NCBI RefSeq assembly: GCF_001625215.2 | Contig: NC_030387.2 | Location: 25,308,517-25,372,516, forward strand | Length of the DNA: 64,000 nucleotides | Reading direction: 5' to 3' | Origin: Daucus carota subsp. sativus | Taxonomy: Eukaryota; Streptophyta; Magnoliopsida; Apiales; Apiaceae | Shown: piece by piece, positions 36,198 to 49,438 of the stretch | How positions within the stretch are numbered: the stretch's first letter is position 1 | How the letters are laid out: every line of letters starts with the position of its first letter | Notes under the pieces: generated by a model | The model's input: only the letters and a program-made list of their open reading frames with translations | The model's database searches: none | What the model was told of the DNA's origin: nothing | Program-made: the position numbers and the translations under genes

Positions 36198-36342
36198 TCA
36201 AGAAGCACTTTTGTTTCAGGAATTCTACTTATTTCCCAAACACTTTAATCACTTATAAGTCTTATCTTGCTTCTAACTTCTACTTCACTTATCTATTTTA
36301 AGCAAAAAACACTTATTTTAAGCTCACCCAAACGGCCCCTAA
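36113..36342. mobile_element. hAT-like MITE
   Basis: Left part GTTTGTTTAACACTTATAAG and right end CCAAACGGCCCC, with internal CACTTATAAGTC units that pair with CACTTATAAGTC further in. GGGGCCGTTTGG is a very common end in plant hAT-type MITEs. Its first 90 bases also occur at 35628-35706, which is part of the local duplication. Confidence 0.5.
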
Positions 36343-36829
36343 AATGTTTTGTTATTAGTATTATGTTTGACAAGAGAGCGGTTCAAACTAATTTTGATCT
36401 AAATTATAATATTTAATTCTATCATAAAAATAATAATTATGGATTAATATTATATTTAACGGGATGCTGGTTCGAACTAATTTTATTATTATTATTATTA
36501 TTGTGTTTGACAGGATGACCATATAAACAAATTTTTACACCAATTATAATATTTTTTATTTGTGATATGTTTAACGGGAAAATGACTCAAAATAATTTTT
36601 ATGCTATTATAATACTGATTCATATCAAAATTTATCACGCCGCCGCGAAGCGCGGCTTTTTTCACTAGTATAATAATAACCAACTATTAAATAATATTTT
36701 AATATTAAAAATAAATCCGATTTTCACTCCGATTAATCCCTCCGATTAATCTCCGATTTCCGATTAATCCCTGAATCGGTAACTCAACCAATTATATTCG
36801 ATTCCCGATTCATGTAATACTGCCTTGCG

Positions 36830-37312
36830 TGCTAATACAGCATACCCCTATCAATCGAATGGGCACCAATGTGGGTACTTGATTCAAACAAATAGTATAA
36901 ACTGCACTTATTAATCATCTCGATTCTTTAGCAGAGGAAAAGAATATCACAGCCAAATGTAAAACTTAACAAGCCACATATTACACTTAGATCATATATT
37001 ACAGCGGGACGCAACTCCACACAAACGCATAAAAACCAAATCAAACCAAGCATACCCAGTATACCATTTATCCTTAACTCCACACAAACGCATATTGTAT
37101 GCAAAACAGAATGGGAAAATGAAGAAAAAAAACTCAGACGAGGACAACCGGCAAACAAGTTCAAAACAAAACCACTTCTAATTTTTACCAGGACCAACAA
37201 ATTACTGGGTGACACGGTCGGAAAATTTACATACCTTCGGTTTCATATACCTACTTATTAAACACTCAATAGACTACAGCCTGCTTTCCTAAACAAATCC
37301 ATAACATGAAAT
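36830..37312. other. 3' flank of the GBP-like gene
   Basis: Probably 3' UTR of the minus-strand GBP-like gene. CTCCACACAAACGCATA occurs twice (near 37014 and 37078), a short direct repeat. No gene seen. Confidence 0.4.
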
Positions 37313-40300
37313 CTATGATTTCTGAAGCACACATCTCTCATAAAGAGCAACAAAATCCTTCTTGGTTGGATTTTTAAGTTCGAGCACCTCAGCACCGAAA
37401 TTATGTCTTGTGAGCTCCTGCTTAAGTTTCTGAACAGTGAACTTTGTGTAGTCTTCAGAACTGGTCTGTTGGCTATTGTTCTGTTCTTCACCCAAAAATA
37501 TGGAACCACCTTCTTCTCGTGTGAACTGTAGAGGGCTAGTTGTACTTCTCGTCCTTTTACTTCCTCTCGGTGTTCTGTCATTTAGTTCCATATCATGGAC
37601 AGACTCCATACCCCCATCATAGTCATCCACTCTCACCCGCTTCCCGCAGGAAGCAGTTTTAAGCTTGCTGTCCAGTGCTGTTTCATTCAGGCGAACTGTA
37701 GTCATCTGCTGCTGAAGTAAATCCAATTTCCCTTGTGTAGCTTGCAGCTGAACAGAGAGTGATTCTGCCCTGTTTGTTGCCTCTGTACGTGCTGCACGTT
37801 CAGTCTCCAAAAGACTCTCGAGGACTTGAACAGTATTTGCCCTCTGCTCATTGTTTGATTGCAATAGTGACTCTATTTCTTTTTCCCTCTCTTCAACCCT
37901 TGCTTCCAGCATTGAGACCTTAGATCGTGCATCCATCTCAGCAATTTTGTACCTCTCTAATTCAGCAGCAAGGTCTGATCTTTGCCTTTCCAAACTTTCG
38001 AGATGCCTCTTGGCCTTCTCGATTTGATTTTGTCTTTCCATTGCTATCCTTTGCGCATCACTCTTCTCTTTTTGAGCAGTGACAGCTTCAGCACGGGCAT
38101 TATCAGCCAATTCAGTAGCTCGTTTAGCTTCCCCCTCAGCGTTTTTGCATCTTTTCTGGACTTCCTCAAACCGATTGAACTCAGAGCGGTACTTCTCCTC
38201 CAGATGAACCTTTTCCTGTTCCATAGTTCTAGCCTCTCTTTCAAAAGACTGCGCGGTGGCTTTTACGGTTTCCAATTTGACCCCCAACTCCTTAATTTGC
38301 TTCTTTAGACTTGCTATCTCCATATCATAGCTTTTAATCTTTGACTCTGCAGCCTGCAAAAAGGGCACACCAGATGCCTACATAAGCACATATATTTGAT
38401 GCAGGCAATTTATATTATTAATATATTGGCCAAGTTATAATGAAAGGGAAAGTAAAGTAGAAAACTGACGTTGCAGTTGTATTGTCTTATTCAAGCATGA
38501 TACAATCTGTATATAAAAAGCTAACCATATCTTCAAAAAATTGAACTCAGTTTGCTGCGTAACTGACAGCAAACTACAACTTATGGGCTACCATTTGAAA
38601 TATAATATTTTTTTCTACTTTTCATGACCCTATGATAATCGAAGCATAATGTCTTATCATTTATAATCAGAATCAAAAAATTAATACCAAGAAAAAAAAA
38701 GTGAATACTTTTCCCAACAACAAAACCATACAGCAAGGTGAATTTTTGGCTTATGTTTGTAACATTAGGAGCCAAAACTTACCTTCATCTCCAAGCTTAG
38801 AGTCGTCAATCTCTGTTCAGCATGTTCAATCTTAGCTGTCTTATCTTTCAGTTCCACTTCCTGCAGTTACATGATAGACAACGATAACAAAAACACTTCA
38901 GTTCTAGAAACATACTACTCTTAATATGTTTATATCACAGGTCTATACAGTATATACTTGGATAAAAAATAATTCACCTTATCAGCTAGTACACCAGAGA
39001 ATTCATCTCTTAGAGCATCTTCCCTCAGTTGTGTTTGTTTGTTTGAACGTTCTTGTACAGCTGCTGCTTTCTCTAGAGCATTTTTCGCTTCTCTTACAGC
39101 AATGTCATACTTCCTTTTCCACTCCCCTGCCTCATCTTGAGCAGATTTACTTTGTTCCTGTGCAGCAGCCAACCTTGCCTCAGCAGCACTGCTTCTGGAC
39201 CTAAGAATCGCAAGTTCTGAACTGGCCTGGTCTTCCTCTGCTTTCTGCTTTGATAAAAGATATTCATACTTTCTTTTCCACTCCATTCCTTCATGTCTAG
39301 CTGAATCAACAGCCTTGGATAAGCTAGAACATCTCTCTTCCAATGAGCTGCATTTGCTTTGCAGATTGGATATACGATTCATATAGTCCTCCGAGATCTT
39401 CTTCTTGTCATTTATAGCATCCTCGTACCGTTTTAAGTATTCAGATTTATACTTTTCACTAGATTCAAGTTGCTTGTTAAGTAATCCCATCTTATCTTCA
39501 ATTGAGCGGCATTTTAACATGATGGAACTCTTCTCAGCTCCAATTTGATCCATTTGCTTCTTGATAAGGTCAGAAACTGGACCGTCCAAACTAAAGAGGG
39601 TAAAAGAATTGATCAAAGCACATTAAGAAGACAAAAAGAGAGTATATACAAGTATCAGTGTAGTTAGATGAGGAGGGTGACCATTATTAAAAGTACAATT
39701 CAGTTGGGAACAAAAATCAGTCTGACAACAATCATCACAGATAACACAGAAAAAAGAGAGAGAGACGCGGAGCAAGGAATCAATTAGTAATTTGCATTTA
39801 TTTTAAGTTTTGTTATCTCGAGATATAACTGAATAATAACTCAATATTAAGTTTAACTACATTTGACACTCAAATTATTTGCAATATTTTAAGTGTTGTA
39901 GTAGAATAATTAGAAGTATTTACTTGTTATACTTATTATTTTGATTTTAAATATTCGAAGTGTTGTAGTAGAATGATAAGAAGATTTTTTTTTTTTTTAT
40001 CTACTAGCAATCTTTATAATTCAGATTTTAAGTTTCTGCCCCAATATAAGGAGATCTAATCTTTTACTTTAAGGGAGATGTCTCTCCTGTTATGGCTTGC
40101 GATTCATACAAATTCCTCAGTTTTTGCCTTTGATAAATCTCGGGTGTTGTGATTCTTTCTACCAGAACTTATATTTTTGTTTATTGATCGTTATCCTGCA
40201 GCATTGTATAAGGGCTCCTCCCATCAAAAACTGAAATTGATATCCTGCTCATTGTACCGTTGACTGGTAACTATTCTAAAAATTGATTTAATTTAGTTCT

Positions 40301-43300
40301 AAATCTGTAAAATTGTGATCTCATCATTTCTTATGTCTAGATAAATTCTGCTAATCATAATAATTTTGCCCTTAAGTACTTAAATTGTGGATTAACTAAT
40401 CGCTAACATTTAAAATTATTTACAAGTATATTATTCCTGTCCACGTGTTATACTTAATTACTTATAGATCTGAGAGTCTCTAGTAGTTCTTAGGTTCTCC
40501 AGAGAGCAATATTACACACACACACACATGTTCAGAAAACAGCATACACGAATAGCTGATTTCATATACCATAGGTTGATCTCCTACTTTCAAGTGAAAC
40601 CCTAAATGAAAAAAAGAATACAAATACAAACCTTTGCTGCAAGAACATAGTCCACTTCCGCCATTTTTCTGGGCCATGAGAGGAGGCTTCGTATTTGGAT
40701 AAAAGGCCGTCTAAAACCTGTATGTCCATTTAATGGGAAATTAATTATACACTAATTAAAAGCACATTTTATAAAAAAATAAAATTGTCAGGAGCACATT
40801 TTATAATTTAAATGAACATAATGTTGCATTTTGAACTTGCCTAATTTTTGGTAAATAGTTTCGATATCCTTGAGCAAAGGTTTTTCAAGTTGTGTGGAAA
40901 GTATACATGTAGATTCTAATAAGATGAAAAACAAATCAAAATGGGGAGATAAAAGAGAAGTAAACAATATAGAGACGCGTGTGATAGAGTCGTCATAATT
41001 TTGAAACAAATGATTTGAAATATCAACTAAAGCTAAGGTGGATCAACAGATAACTACTACCTTAATGACATTTTCTACTCGGGCATCAGGAGCATTACAA
41101 GCTGTTCTCAGATGTTTTTCCATGGTCTGTATCGCATTTGAACATTGTAATGATGCCTCCCGAAAAACGTCCTTCTTGTGATCCTACATCAGAAGCAACT
41201 ATTATTAGGCATGTATGACTACTAAACCACCTGTGAGTTTCGTCACTTGGGGCTTGGTGAAATTAAGATTTATAATGCTGTTTGTTATTATGCTATCAGA
41301 AAACATTCATAAAAAATTAGGGATGCGAAGTACTCCTGTAAGTACCCAGATAAGTCATTTAAATAAGATAAGTAAGAAAAACCTAGACCGAATTTCTGTT
41401 AACTGTTTTGAAATATAAAGTTTTTGGTGGTGATGTTAGCGTTAGTGGTAGCTGTAAGAATCAATAAGACAAAAGCATACTGATTGGTCATAATATGCTA
41501 AAAAAACCTTATTCGAGTCAAATGCATTTATAAATATACTATATAATGAGAATATTAACTTAAATTTATCATGGGACCTGTATTATTTTCTATAAATGAA
41601 TCATCTCAATAATTTTGAGTACTATTAATTTATCCTACAATGCATGAGGGAACTGTATAAAACAAAGAAATATAAAATATGTGGACGTTAGATTTGTAAG
41701 GTAATCCACACCTTTGCATTCACAAAGTTTATCGAAAATTATTTAGAGGAAAGAACCAAGTGAAACATAATGATTTTAAATAAAACATTTTCCAAATAAT
41801 TTTGAATCTAGAGTGCTGACAAGCTCTAGGAGTTTTGTTTTTACCTCGAACGCCTTTGTCAAAAAGTGCTTGAGACGAAGTTCATGTTTCTGCCTGGTAG
41901 AACCTGACCCTACAGCAGTTGCATCAAATGCAGCCATAGCTTTCTGGACTGCTTCTTCATGTGCTTCTCTCAGTGCAGCCTATAGTCATTCAAAAGTTAA
42001 ATACACTAATTCGTACACTATCTGTGAATCAATGAAAGTAAAAACAAGAACTTACTTCTTCGGGAGGCTTTGAGCGGGCAAAAGTTGACATATATACTTC
42101 AGCAGCTATATCATAAGCTCTCTGACACTCTGCTTCCTCTACACTCTACAGAACTATAAAGTTTAGACATGGATTTTTGAAGTACCACTTACTAGCAGTG
42201 CCAAAATACCGTAATCCCATATCAAAACGCAAAAAAACTGTGAAAAGGTGTTTTGGCTATACCATGCAAGTCCCACAGACTGGTTTAGTGGTCAAGCAGA
42301 TTAACAATACTGCTCTATGTAATTAACTGGATCTTTTTTTTAATGGTTTTAATTGAGCCATATAATCAACTACACATACTGACAGGTGAAAATAGCAGAT
42401 AGAATACAGTTAATCACCAGACAGGTACAAAAATGGAAGAACTCATGCAATTGAAGGCATAAACTCACATTTTAGACTCCAGATATTAGTATTTAATATT
42501 GAATTTCTAAGCTCATTCTCTTACATTTTTCATGCAACCGCTAGAGTTTGCAACAAACCAGACTAAATTATTTAACGACAAGCCTACAACCGAAAGATAT
42601 TAGAATAAGTAAAAATCTAAGAATTTAGCTAGATAACGATTCGTCAGGTAATACTTTCAGTAGCATTCCACAGCTATGACTATGACACAGAATGATGTTG
42701 CGTTCCGCTTATGATTGAGCTACATTGGTGTATATAGATATATAATAATAACAAGAAAGACATTGATCCCCCCCCCCCCCCCCCCCCTCTTTCAAACATT
42801 ATCACTCCACTTGCTATGATAAATCGAATAATTATGGTTTTGCCGATTTTATACCAGAGGAAGCAACATGTACAAACAAAGTATAATAAAAAGAAATTGA
42901 ACATTAAAATTCGTAGGGACCAGAAACAAGCTAAACCTGCCATGAGGATGTTATTGTTGGCACCACCCCTTTGTTAAGTGCATCTAGGTAGGACTGCGTG
43001 ATGCGGGCAAAAATAGGTCCTGTCATAACTGTACCTCCCATTTGTTTTGGCCTTGCTCTCTCAAAAATGAACGTAGTTAATGCATCTAAACCAGATCGAA
43101 ATTCTGGCCTTAATTTGTTCAACTGCATGTTAGTACCAAATTTCATAAGGCTAAAAATCTGAATTCATTTACTAACCAAAAAGGATATCATGCTTTAAAA
43201 TGACAGGAACAGATACTTACAGGAAGCTGATCAAGTTTCTGGAGATCATTCTCGTTGTTCGAAGGTCTTACAAGGGTGAAACATTCTCTGTCTGGAAAAA

Positions 43301-46300
43301 GGGCTCGAATGGATTCTCTGATCTAATAATCAGCAAGTTTAAAATTAGAAGTAGCATTAGAAACAAAAAGCTCAACTTAACTCAAAAAAAATAAACATCA
43401 CTGCAAAATTTTGAAGATTAGGTTAAGAGTTATTATATTACCGACAGTTTATTAAGATCCATTGTAATTCTAATATAGCTTTAACTAGTGCAAAATTTTG
43501 GCACCAGAAAGTGGTTTGTGTTGCTATAAAGAATAATTTTATCGTCAAGATTGTTTTTGTTGCTATGCTAAACTTGAGGCTAGTTTTTTCTCCTTGGCAC
43601 GCTTATGGAAACAAAGTAATTAAGAAAGAGAAAAATGTTCTTGAGGTTATCCTCGGGAACTTACCTAAGGTTAAGATAATCTGTAGTATAGAAGTGCAGT
43701 GGCAATTTTTTAAATATAAATTAATTCCTGAATTTAAAAATTATACTAAGATCTTTCTAACCTCAGGGAACTTCAGGAGCAGCAAGTCAATTAAGAAAAT
43801 AATATGCAAGAACAATATTCTATTAGTACTCATGATATAATTAAGTGTACTTGATTACGTATATAAATTCTATTAGGAAAGTAGATAATTATGAATATTT
43901 TAGTTTTTTTGGTAACAGAGTCAAAAAGGATATTATAAATTTACTCAATTTCCAAGTCATTAGATTTTTATATAATCTCTTGTAATCATCATCATTAAGC
44001 CTATAAATGTATGATTTATTGGGGTATTCAATAAATCTAATAATTTTATTTATGGTTCTAAGTTCTGTCCCTGCATTCTTATCCATTTCTTAACAGTGTC
44101 CTACATCACAACAATAGCAATAGCCCTCTACAGTTGTATATATGAAACCAAGTATATATATCATATTTAGATAGGGATAAATATCAAATACATCACTCAT
44201 TGTATCCAAATATATCAAATGAGTCATTTATTGCAAAAGTGACTCGATTTAGTCGCTACTTATAAAATTTGAATCAAGAACACCATCTGTCAATGACTAA
44301 ATTGATACAAAATTCCAACTTTTTAATACCCGAGTTGATAGAAATTTTCACGGTAGTGACTACGTTGAGTCACATTTGTAATGACTAATGAGTGACTCAC
44401 TTGATACATTTGAACCCAACGAGTAATGTATGTGATATTTAACCCTATTTGGATATGCACTAGATTCATTCGCTCTGAAACTGGTTTCATATTTTAGCGA
44501 TAGCACCACCAATCTTAGCCAAGTTTGCACAATTCAGATCTATCCTACTCTGTTGAGTCACTGCATAATGAGCATTCAAGTGATAGTACTCATTGAACAG
44601 ATAAGATATATTAATATAATTATTACATACACGACAAATGGATATATTCCAATAAGCATGCAAGTTTATTTTATCCGTAGCTATAATATATAGCCTAATG
44701 ACCAACCTCATTTTTAGCAGCCACATCTCTCTTGCTACCTTGAACTGGCCTCAAAGCGATCTCTAGATAGTCACGAGGCGTTATTCTCCTATTATCCTCC
44801 ACCAAGTCCAGATAGAAGTCCTGCAAGTATAGGTGAACAAAAGCACCAAATTTTTCAGATCACTTCACCAACCAGAATGCAAAATGAACCATGCAGGGCC
44901 ACAATTTGGATGATAAAAAAAAAATAGAAAAAAGCAAGAGCGGACAGCATATATACAAACATCATTACCCTTAGAAGCCACACAAAAATAGGAGAAAACT
45001 GGCCAATCTCAGAAGCAGTACTCTTTTCCCCAGAGGCTCTGACACGTATACGTTTACTCATTTCAGTAACAAGTGAAAGACGATCAAGAGAAGCTTCATC
45101 AATTCCACCAATCTGGAAAAACAAACTTTGCATAAGCATGCGAAAAGAGATATCTTCCAAATATTGGAACACAAGTGGTTGGCACATAAGTATATACAGG
45201 AACTTATAACTTCCCCAACCTGGTTGTATATGAACATGCTCGATAATAAGACAGCTAATGAAAAAATTTGTGTGCTGTAAGTTCCCTGAAAAAGAAGCCA
45301 AGGAAAAGAAAACATGATCAAGTAACATTATTGTGTAAGAAAAGGGAAAGTTAGTAAGCGATTAAACAGTTTTCAACGGAGATCGAGCTAAGAAAAGTGA
45401 AAAGATGAATAACAGAAATAGAGACCTGGTGACGGCAAAAGATCTTCATCGGGATAAAAGAAAACTTAAAAATGAAAACCAGATAATGTAAAACCTAACC
45501 GTTTGATCGTAAGCATCAATCCCTTCACTATCTAGCAGCATAAGGTTGTATACGGTGCCATCAAGGGCAGTCCTCCTAAGAGGAGTACTCCACAGCCAAA
45601 GGCCTTTTGTACATGGTCGATGAGTTGCGGCCACCTGAAACCCACTACTCCTTCCAAGTAGCTACAACAAAGAAGCATGAGCGCGGCGCTTAGCAATCAG
45701 AAAACTTTATAATTTTTCAAAATTTCAACTTCACATTTTTGTTGTGTGTGTATGTACAATTATACATATTGTTCATTATTATAGTTATTAAGGACACGAT
45801 ATGACATGGAAGAGTCATGTCATATGAAAAGCAGAATAACCAGTTAATCAAAGTCTATATATATAAATATATATATACACATAACTATATATATTATATA
45901 TAATATGTATGTATGTATGCATGCATGTGTGTGAGTATATATATGCATGTGTGTGCATAGGTAAGTGATCAGATAGAAACCAATGTTATTCTAGAAACTA
46001 GAAACCACTCCCACAATCACTGTTTATAACTACAAAAATCATCAGTTTATACACTATTAATCACTATTTTATACAATAAAATCAATTTTTATTTTTGATA
46101 ACTAAGAAAATTTACTTATATTGCTATTGGTGGTTGATTATTGATGATCAATTATAGTTGTAGAAGGTCCATGATGGTAACAATTGACGAGATGAGGTGT
46201 GTGGTGGTAGTATATAGTCGCTAGTAGATACAAGTTATGGTGACAAGCGGTGATAGGCTAATTATGGTTGTAGGTGACGGCAAGATGTTTATCAACGTAG

Positions 46301-47506
46301 TATGAGTGAATTAATGATGATATACGTTATATATGTGTATGTATAAATCTATATTTGTGAGATTTCTTATATAAAAAAACAAAGATGTGCAAACGAGTGA
46401 TTTTCAAAATTAAGAACAGTGATCAAAAATTGGTCAGGGACTAGTTTCTAGTTACACCATATAACACACGTAAACTATAGCAAGCAAACCAAAAAGATTA
46501 ATGCCGATCTAGTCTCTGTTACTCGCAACCTTTAGGTTACCTCTCCCCTGTGTTGACTAAAAGGAATAATGCTGAACATGTAATAGTTATGTTAGTTGTC
46601 GGGTATTTTATGTGCATACATTTGTAATCAAGTGTTGGTCATCTCTGTTAAAAATTTAAATATATGGTAATAGTTATCTATTAGGAATTAAGAAAATTGT
46701 TAGAATTACATTCTTAATATCTAAAGTATGGCTTTTACTCTAATAAAAGAAGATGTAATCAATTAATCATCATATATTTATCAAAATTTGAGTAACATAC
46801 TAACATTAATTTAAAACATTGACACCTCAAATATTCCATCTAACTCTCAACTAATCAGTGTAAACATCGCGTCATCATCATAACAAATTTCTATCCTTTA
46901 CCACCTTAACTCAACGAGTTAAACAGCAAATTAAAAAGAAAAGCTACAACTTCTCAAACCTAACTACGTATGTACACAAAAGAACTCCCAAACCAATTTC
47001 ATAATCACGCCTAATTATACTCCGCAAAACCCTAACACTCAGTCAGTACTGACGCAAAAACATAAACAAACCATAATTCAAAAATTAATTCTTCATGTCA
47101 ATATATCGCGGTGAGTAATAAGTGGAGAATTCAAGTCTCGGTTACGCGAGTAGATAAATTTTACACATCCGTAATTCAGCTTTACCAATTCTAAACCCTA
47201 AACCCCAAATCAGAAGGAAAACAGCTGCGAAAAAAATAGAACCTGATTCAATATAAAGCTCTTGCCTTGTCGAGCCCGGCCGCAGACAGAAACAACACCA
47301 ACAGGCTCCTTGAGAAGCTGAAGCACCGCGACAGCCTCGGGATCCATCTTGAACTTGCCATTCTCGTCGCAATAAACCAGTCGGATCGGTCTCGGAGGAC
47401 CTGACGGAACCGGCGGAGTGGCTGTGTAAGGTGAGTAAGGCGGTGGCTCCGCCGAAAGGCTCGCCGGTGAGTCATCGCCTGAGCCTCGGCTGAAGAATCT
47501 TCGCAT
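37313..47506 (-). CDS. GBPL3: Guanylate-binding-protein-like large GTPase with long coiled coil
   Basis: Fourteen exons in reading order: 47506-47243, 45661-45500, 45285-45220, 45112-44969, 44820-44707, 43322-43221, 43122-42937, 42145-42056, 41979-41845, 41183-41061, 40717-40632, 39590-38978, 38860-38783 and 38353-37313. Phases agree throughout and give 1067 aa. A proline-rich N-terminus (residues 20-40) precedes the GTPase domain: P-loop GRARQGKS (76-83), DSEG (132-135) and the GBP-type RD pair (212-213). An alpha-helical GBP domain follows (about 250-460), then a coiled coil to about 960 rich in K, E, R, A and Q, basic clusters (GKRVRVD, GSKRTRSTT) and a conserved C-terminus. Size and layout match plant GBPL3, which forms defence-linked condensates on chromatin and also acts at the nuclear periphery in Arabidopsis. 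Orthology is judged from layout and remembered motifs. Several introns carry MITE-like insertions and one carries 20 consecutive C. Confidence 0.93.
45961..46465. mobile_element. Element sharing ends with the one at 16140
   Basis: Lies in intron 1 of the GBP-like gene, close after a TATATA/GTGTGT tract. The left end reads GATCAGATAGAAACCAA and CTAGAAACTAGAAACC, and the right end holds TTGGTCAGGGACTAGTTTCTAG, the inverse of CTAGAAACTAG. The end motifs match 16140-16823, but the interior is different. Borders are approximate. Confidence 0.5.
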
Positions 47507-48894
47507 ATTTGAGGAGAAAGGGGGCTCAAAGCAAGGGGGAGCAAACGTGATGTCTGTGCGAGTTCGCTTTTACAGAGTGTGTTGAATAAATAAGAAAAGT
47601 GGAGACGTTTAAAGGAATTTAAACTGCTCCGATTGACCACACCTGCCTTTATTTTTATTTTATTTTCTCTATCTTTCATAACACACTGGGCTCTTGTGGC
47701 ACATCTTTCGTTCTATTTTTCTAATTTTTTAAAATTTTAAATTATTAATATCTAATATAAAAATTCCCATTTTTAGTTTTGCTATATTGAAAAAAAGTTT
47801 CAAAATTAACTTTTTCGATTTCGAAATTATTGAAAGGAAGTTTCAATTAATTTTGAATAAATTGGAAGAAAATTTCAATACTATCTTTTTCGATTTCGAA
47901 ATTATTGGAAGGAAATTTCAATTCGTTTCGAATATATTGGAAGAAAATTCCAACACTGTTTTTTCTAATTTCGAAATTATTGGAAAGAAATTTTATACAT
48001 TTTATATTAAAAAATATTTTATGAAGGAAAGTTTCCAAATGGTAGGAGAAATATATTGGATGTAAGTTTCAAATCGAGTTAAAATAACATCAAAACAAAT
48101 TTATGGTGGAAAATTTGGGGAAAGAAATATTCTCCGTTATATTTTTCTAATCTTTTAAAATTTTTAAATTATAAATATCTAAAATAAAAATTAACTTTTT
48201 TAGTTTCGATATATTGGTCTACTTTTTTCTATTTCAAAATAATTAGAAGGAAGTTTTAGTAAGTTTAGAGTATATTGGAATAAAATTTCAAAACTAATTT
48301 TTCCAGTTTTGAAATTATTGGAATGAAGTTTCGAGCCACCAATATTGAAAATATTTAATGTGCAAAGTTTCCTAATGATTGGAGACATCTATTAGATGTA
48401 AGTGGTAGAAAAAATAACATTAAAACAAATTTTGTGATGGAAAAATTGGGGAAAAAATATTTATAAATATTCAAAATAAAAATTACTTTTTTTATTAGAA
48501 CTAATATTTTATCAATTTTTCTATGATATGCGCACATGTAAGAAACAAAATTCATATATTTAATTTATTTTAATGGGCTATATTATAATGACGAATCTCC
48601 TGTGTATATAAAAGTTCGTCAATCAATATAAGTCAAATACAACAAATTTAATCCTTAACACGTGTCCATATACACACACGCTAACCAAACCATATTTTTT
48701 GTGATATTTGTTTCCTTTATTTTTCATTTTTGATATATATAACAAGCTAAATATATATATTACTTATGATGGCTAAATTACTACCGTTTATAATCTTTAA
48801 TCTTTAATTTACGATAGAACAATTTATGAGGGTTTGTTTGGTGGGAGAATTTATTTGTTTACGTCAAAATGCCAGCACATAGAAATAGTATATA
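47507..48894. other. Upstream of the GBP-like gene, AT-rich repeats
   Basis: The promoter and leader should lie within about 47507-47700. From 47690 to 48480 two related blocks start with TTCTATTTTTCTAA-type text and carry repeated units around TTCGAAATTATTGGAAGGAA (three at 47812-47990, period about 75 bases; again at 48225-48330). They resemble the Helitron family at 50.8 kb, much decayed. No gene seen. Confidence 0.5.
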
Positions 48895-49258
48895 CTTCCT
48901 CCGTCCCAGTCATTTGTATACAAATGGTTGAGATACGGAGACCAAGAAAAAATGTAAAAAATGAGTAAAGTTAGATGAAAAGTGAGTATAGTGGTGGGAC
49001 CCATTTATATTTAATAATAGATTTGAGATAGTGGAGGAAAGTAGTGGGTGTAATAGTGTTTATATTATTATAGAATGAAGATAGTGGAGGAAAGTAGTGG
49101 GTGTAATAGTGTTTATATTATTATAGAATGGAGATAGTGGAAGAAAGTAGTTGGTGTAATGTTATTTTATATTATAAAAGTTACTACTTTTGGTATGTAT
49201 ACAATTCATGGGATGTCCCAAAAAGGAAATTGTATACAATTCATTGGGACGGAGAGAG
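48895..49258. mobile_element. Stowaway-type MITE with internal tandem repeats
   Basis: Left CTTCCTCCGTCCCAGTCATT and right GGGACGGAGAGAG, each next to TA, with GTATACAA motifs pairing further in. Inside, a unit of about 53 bp (GATAGTGGAGGAAAGTAGTG) occurs three times at about 49026-49170. 364 bp in all. Confidence 0.8.
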
Positions 49259-49438
49259 TATGCAGAAAGTGACTCCGTCATAAGAAATGGCCAGAAAATA
49301 TGACGGATTGAGCATTTCCGGTTTAAGACGTCACGCAAACTTTTTCGTCGTAAATAATTGGTTTTGTTGTAGTGTTCGTTGGTGGATAACCATACCTCAC
49401 AAGCCAGGTCAGTGTCAATTTGCTCCATATACAAAACT

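Larger units (their letters stand above)
34829..36668 (+). mobile_element. Helitron-like element, second tandem copy
   Basis: Starts with the same ATATAAAGGAGGATGCGG and TCTCTAGAA phrases as the copy before it. It ends in the same hairpin (GCCGCCGCGAAGCGCGGC) with a tail ending CTAG before T. It lies head-to-tail with the first copy, about 26 bases apart. No coding capacity. Confidence 0.6.
32240..36820. mobile_element. Larger CAGTGTTCTAAAA element with exact flanking duplication
   Basis: The sequence TGCCTTGCG stands directly before the left end (32231-32239) and again at 36821-36829. The left end is CAGTGTTCTAAAAATCCCCG with CGATTAATCC repeats, and the right end carries the inverse of such repeats. 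A 9-bp duplication suits Mutator-like elements, but the unit may be 7-9 bp because the first bases could belong to the element. Nearly all of the interior is Helitron-like DNA inserted later. Confidence 0.55.

Noticed and set aside
33780..36620. CRISPR-like array from the recurring TTAGTATTGTGTTTGAC units
   Set aside because: Units are diverged, spacing is irregular, the host is a plant, and the repeats lie in Helitron-like DNA.
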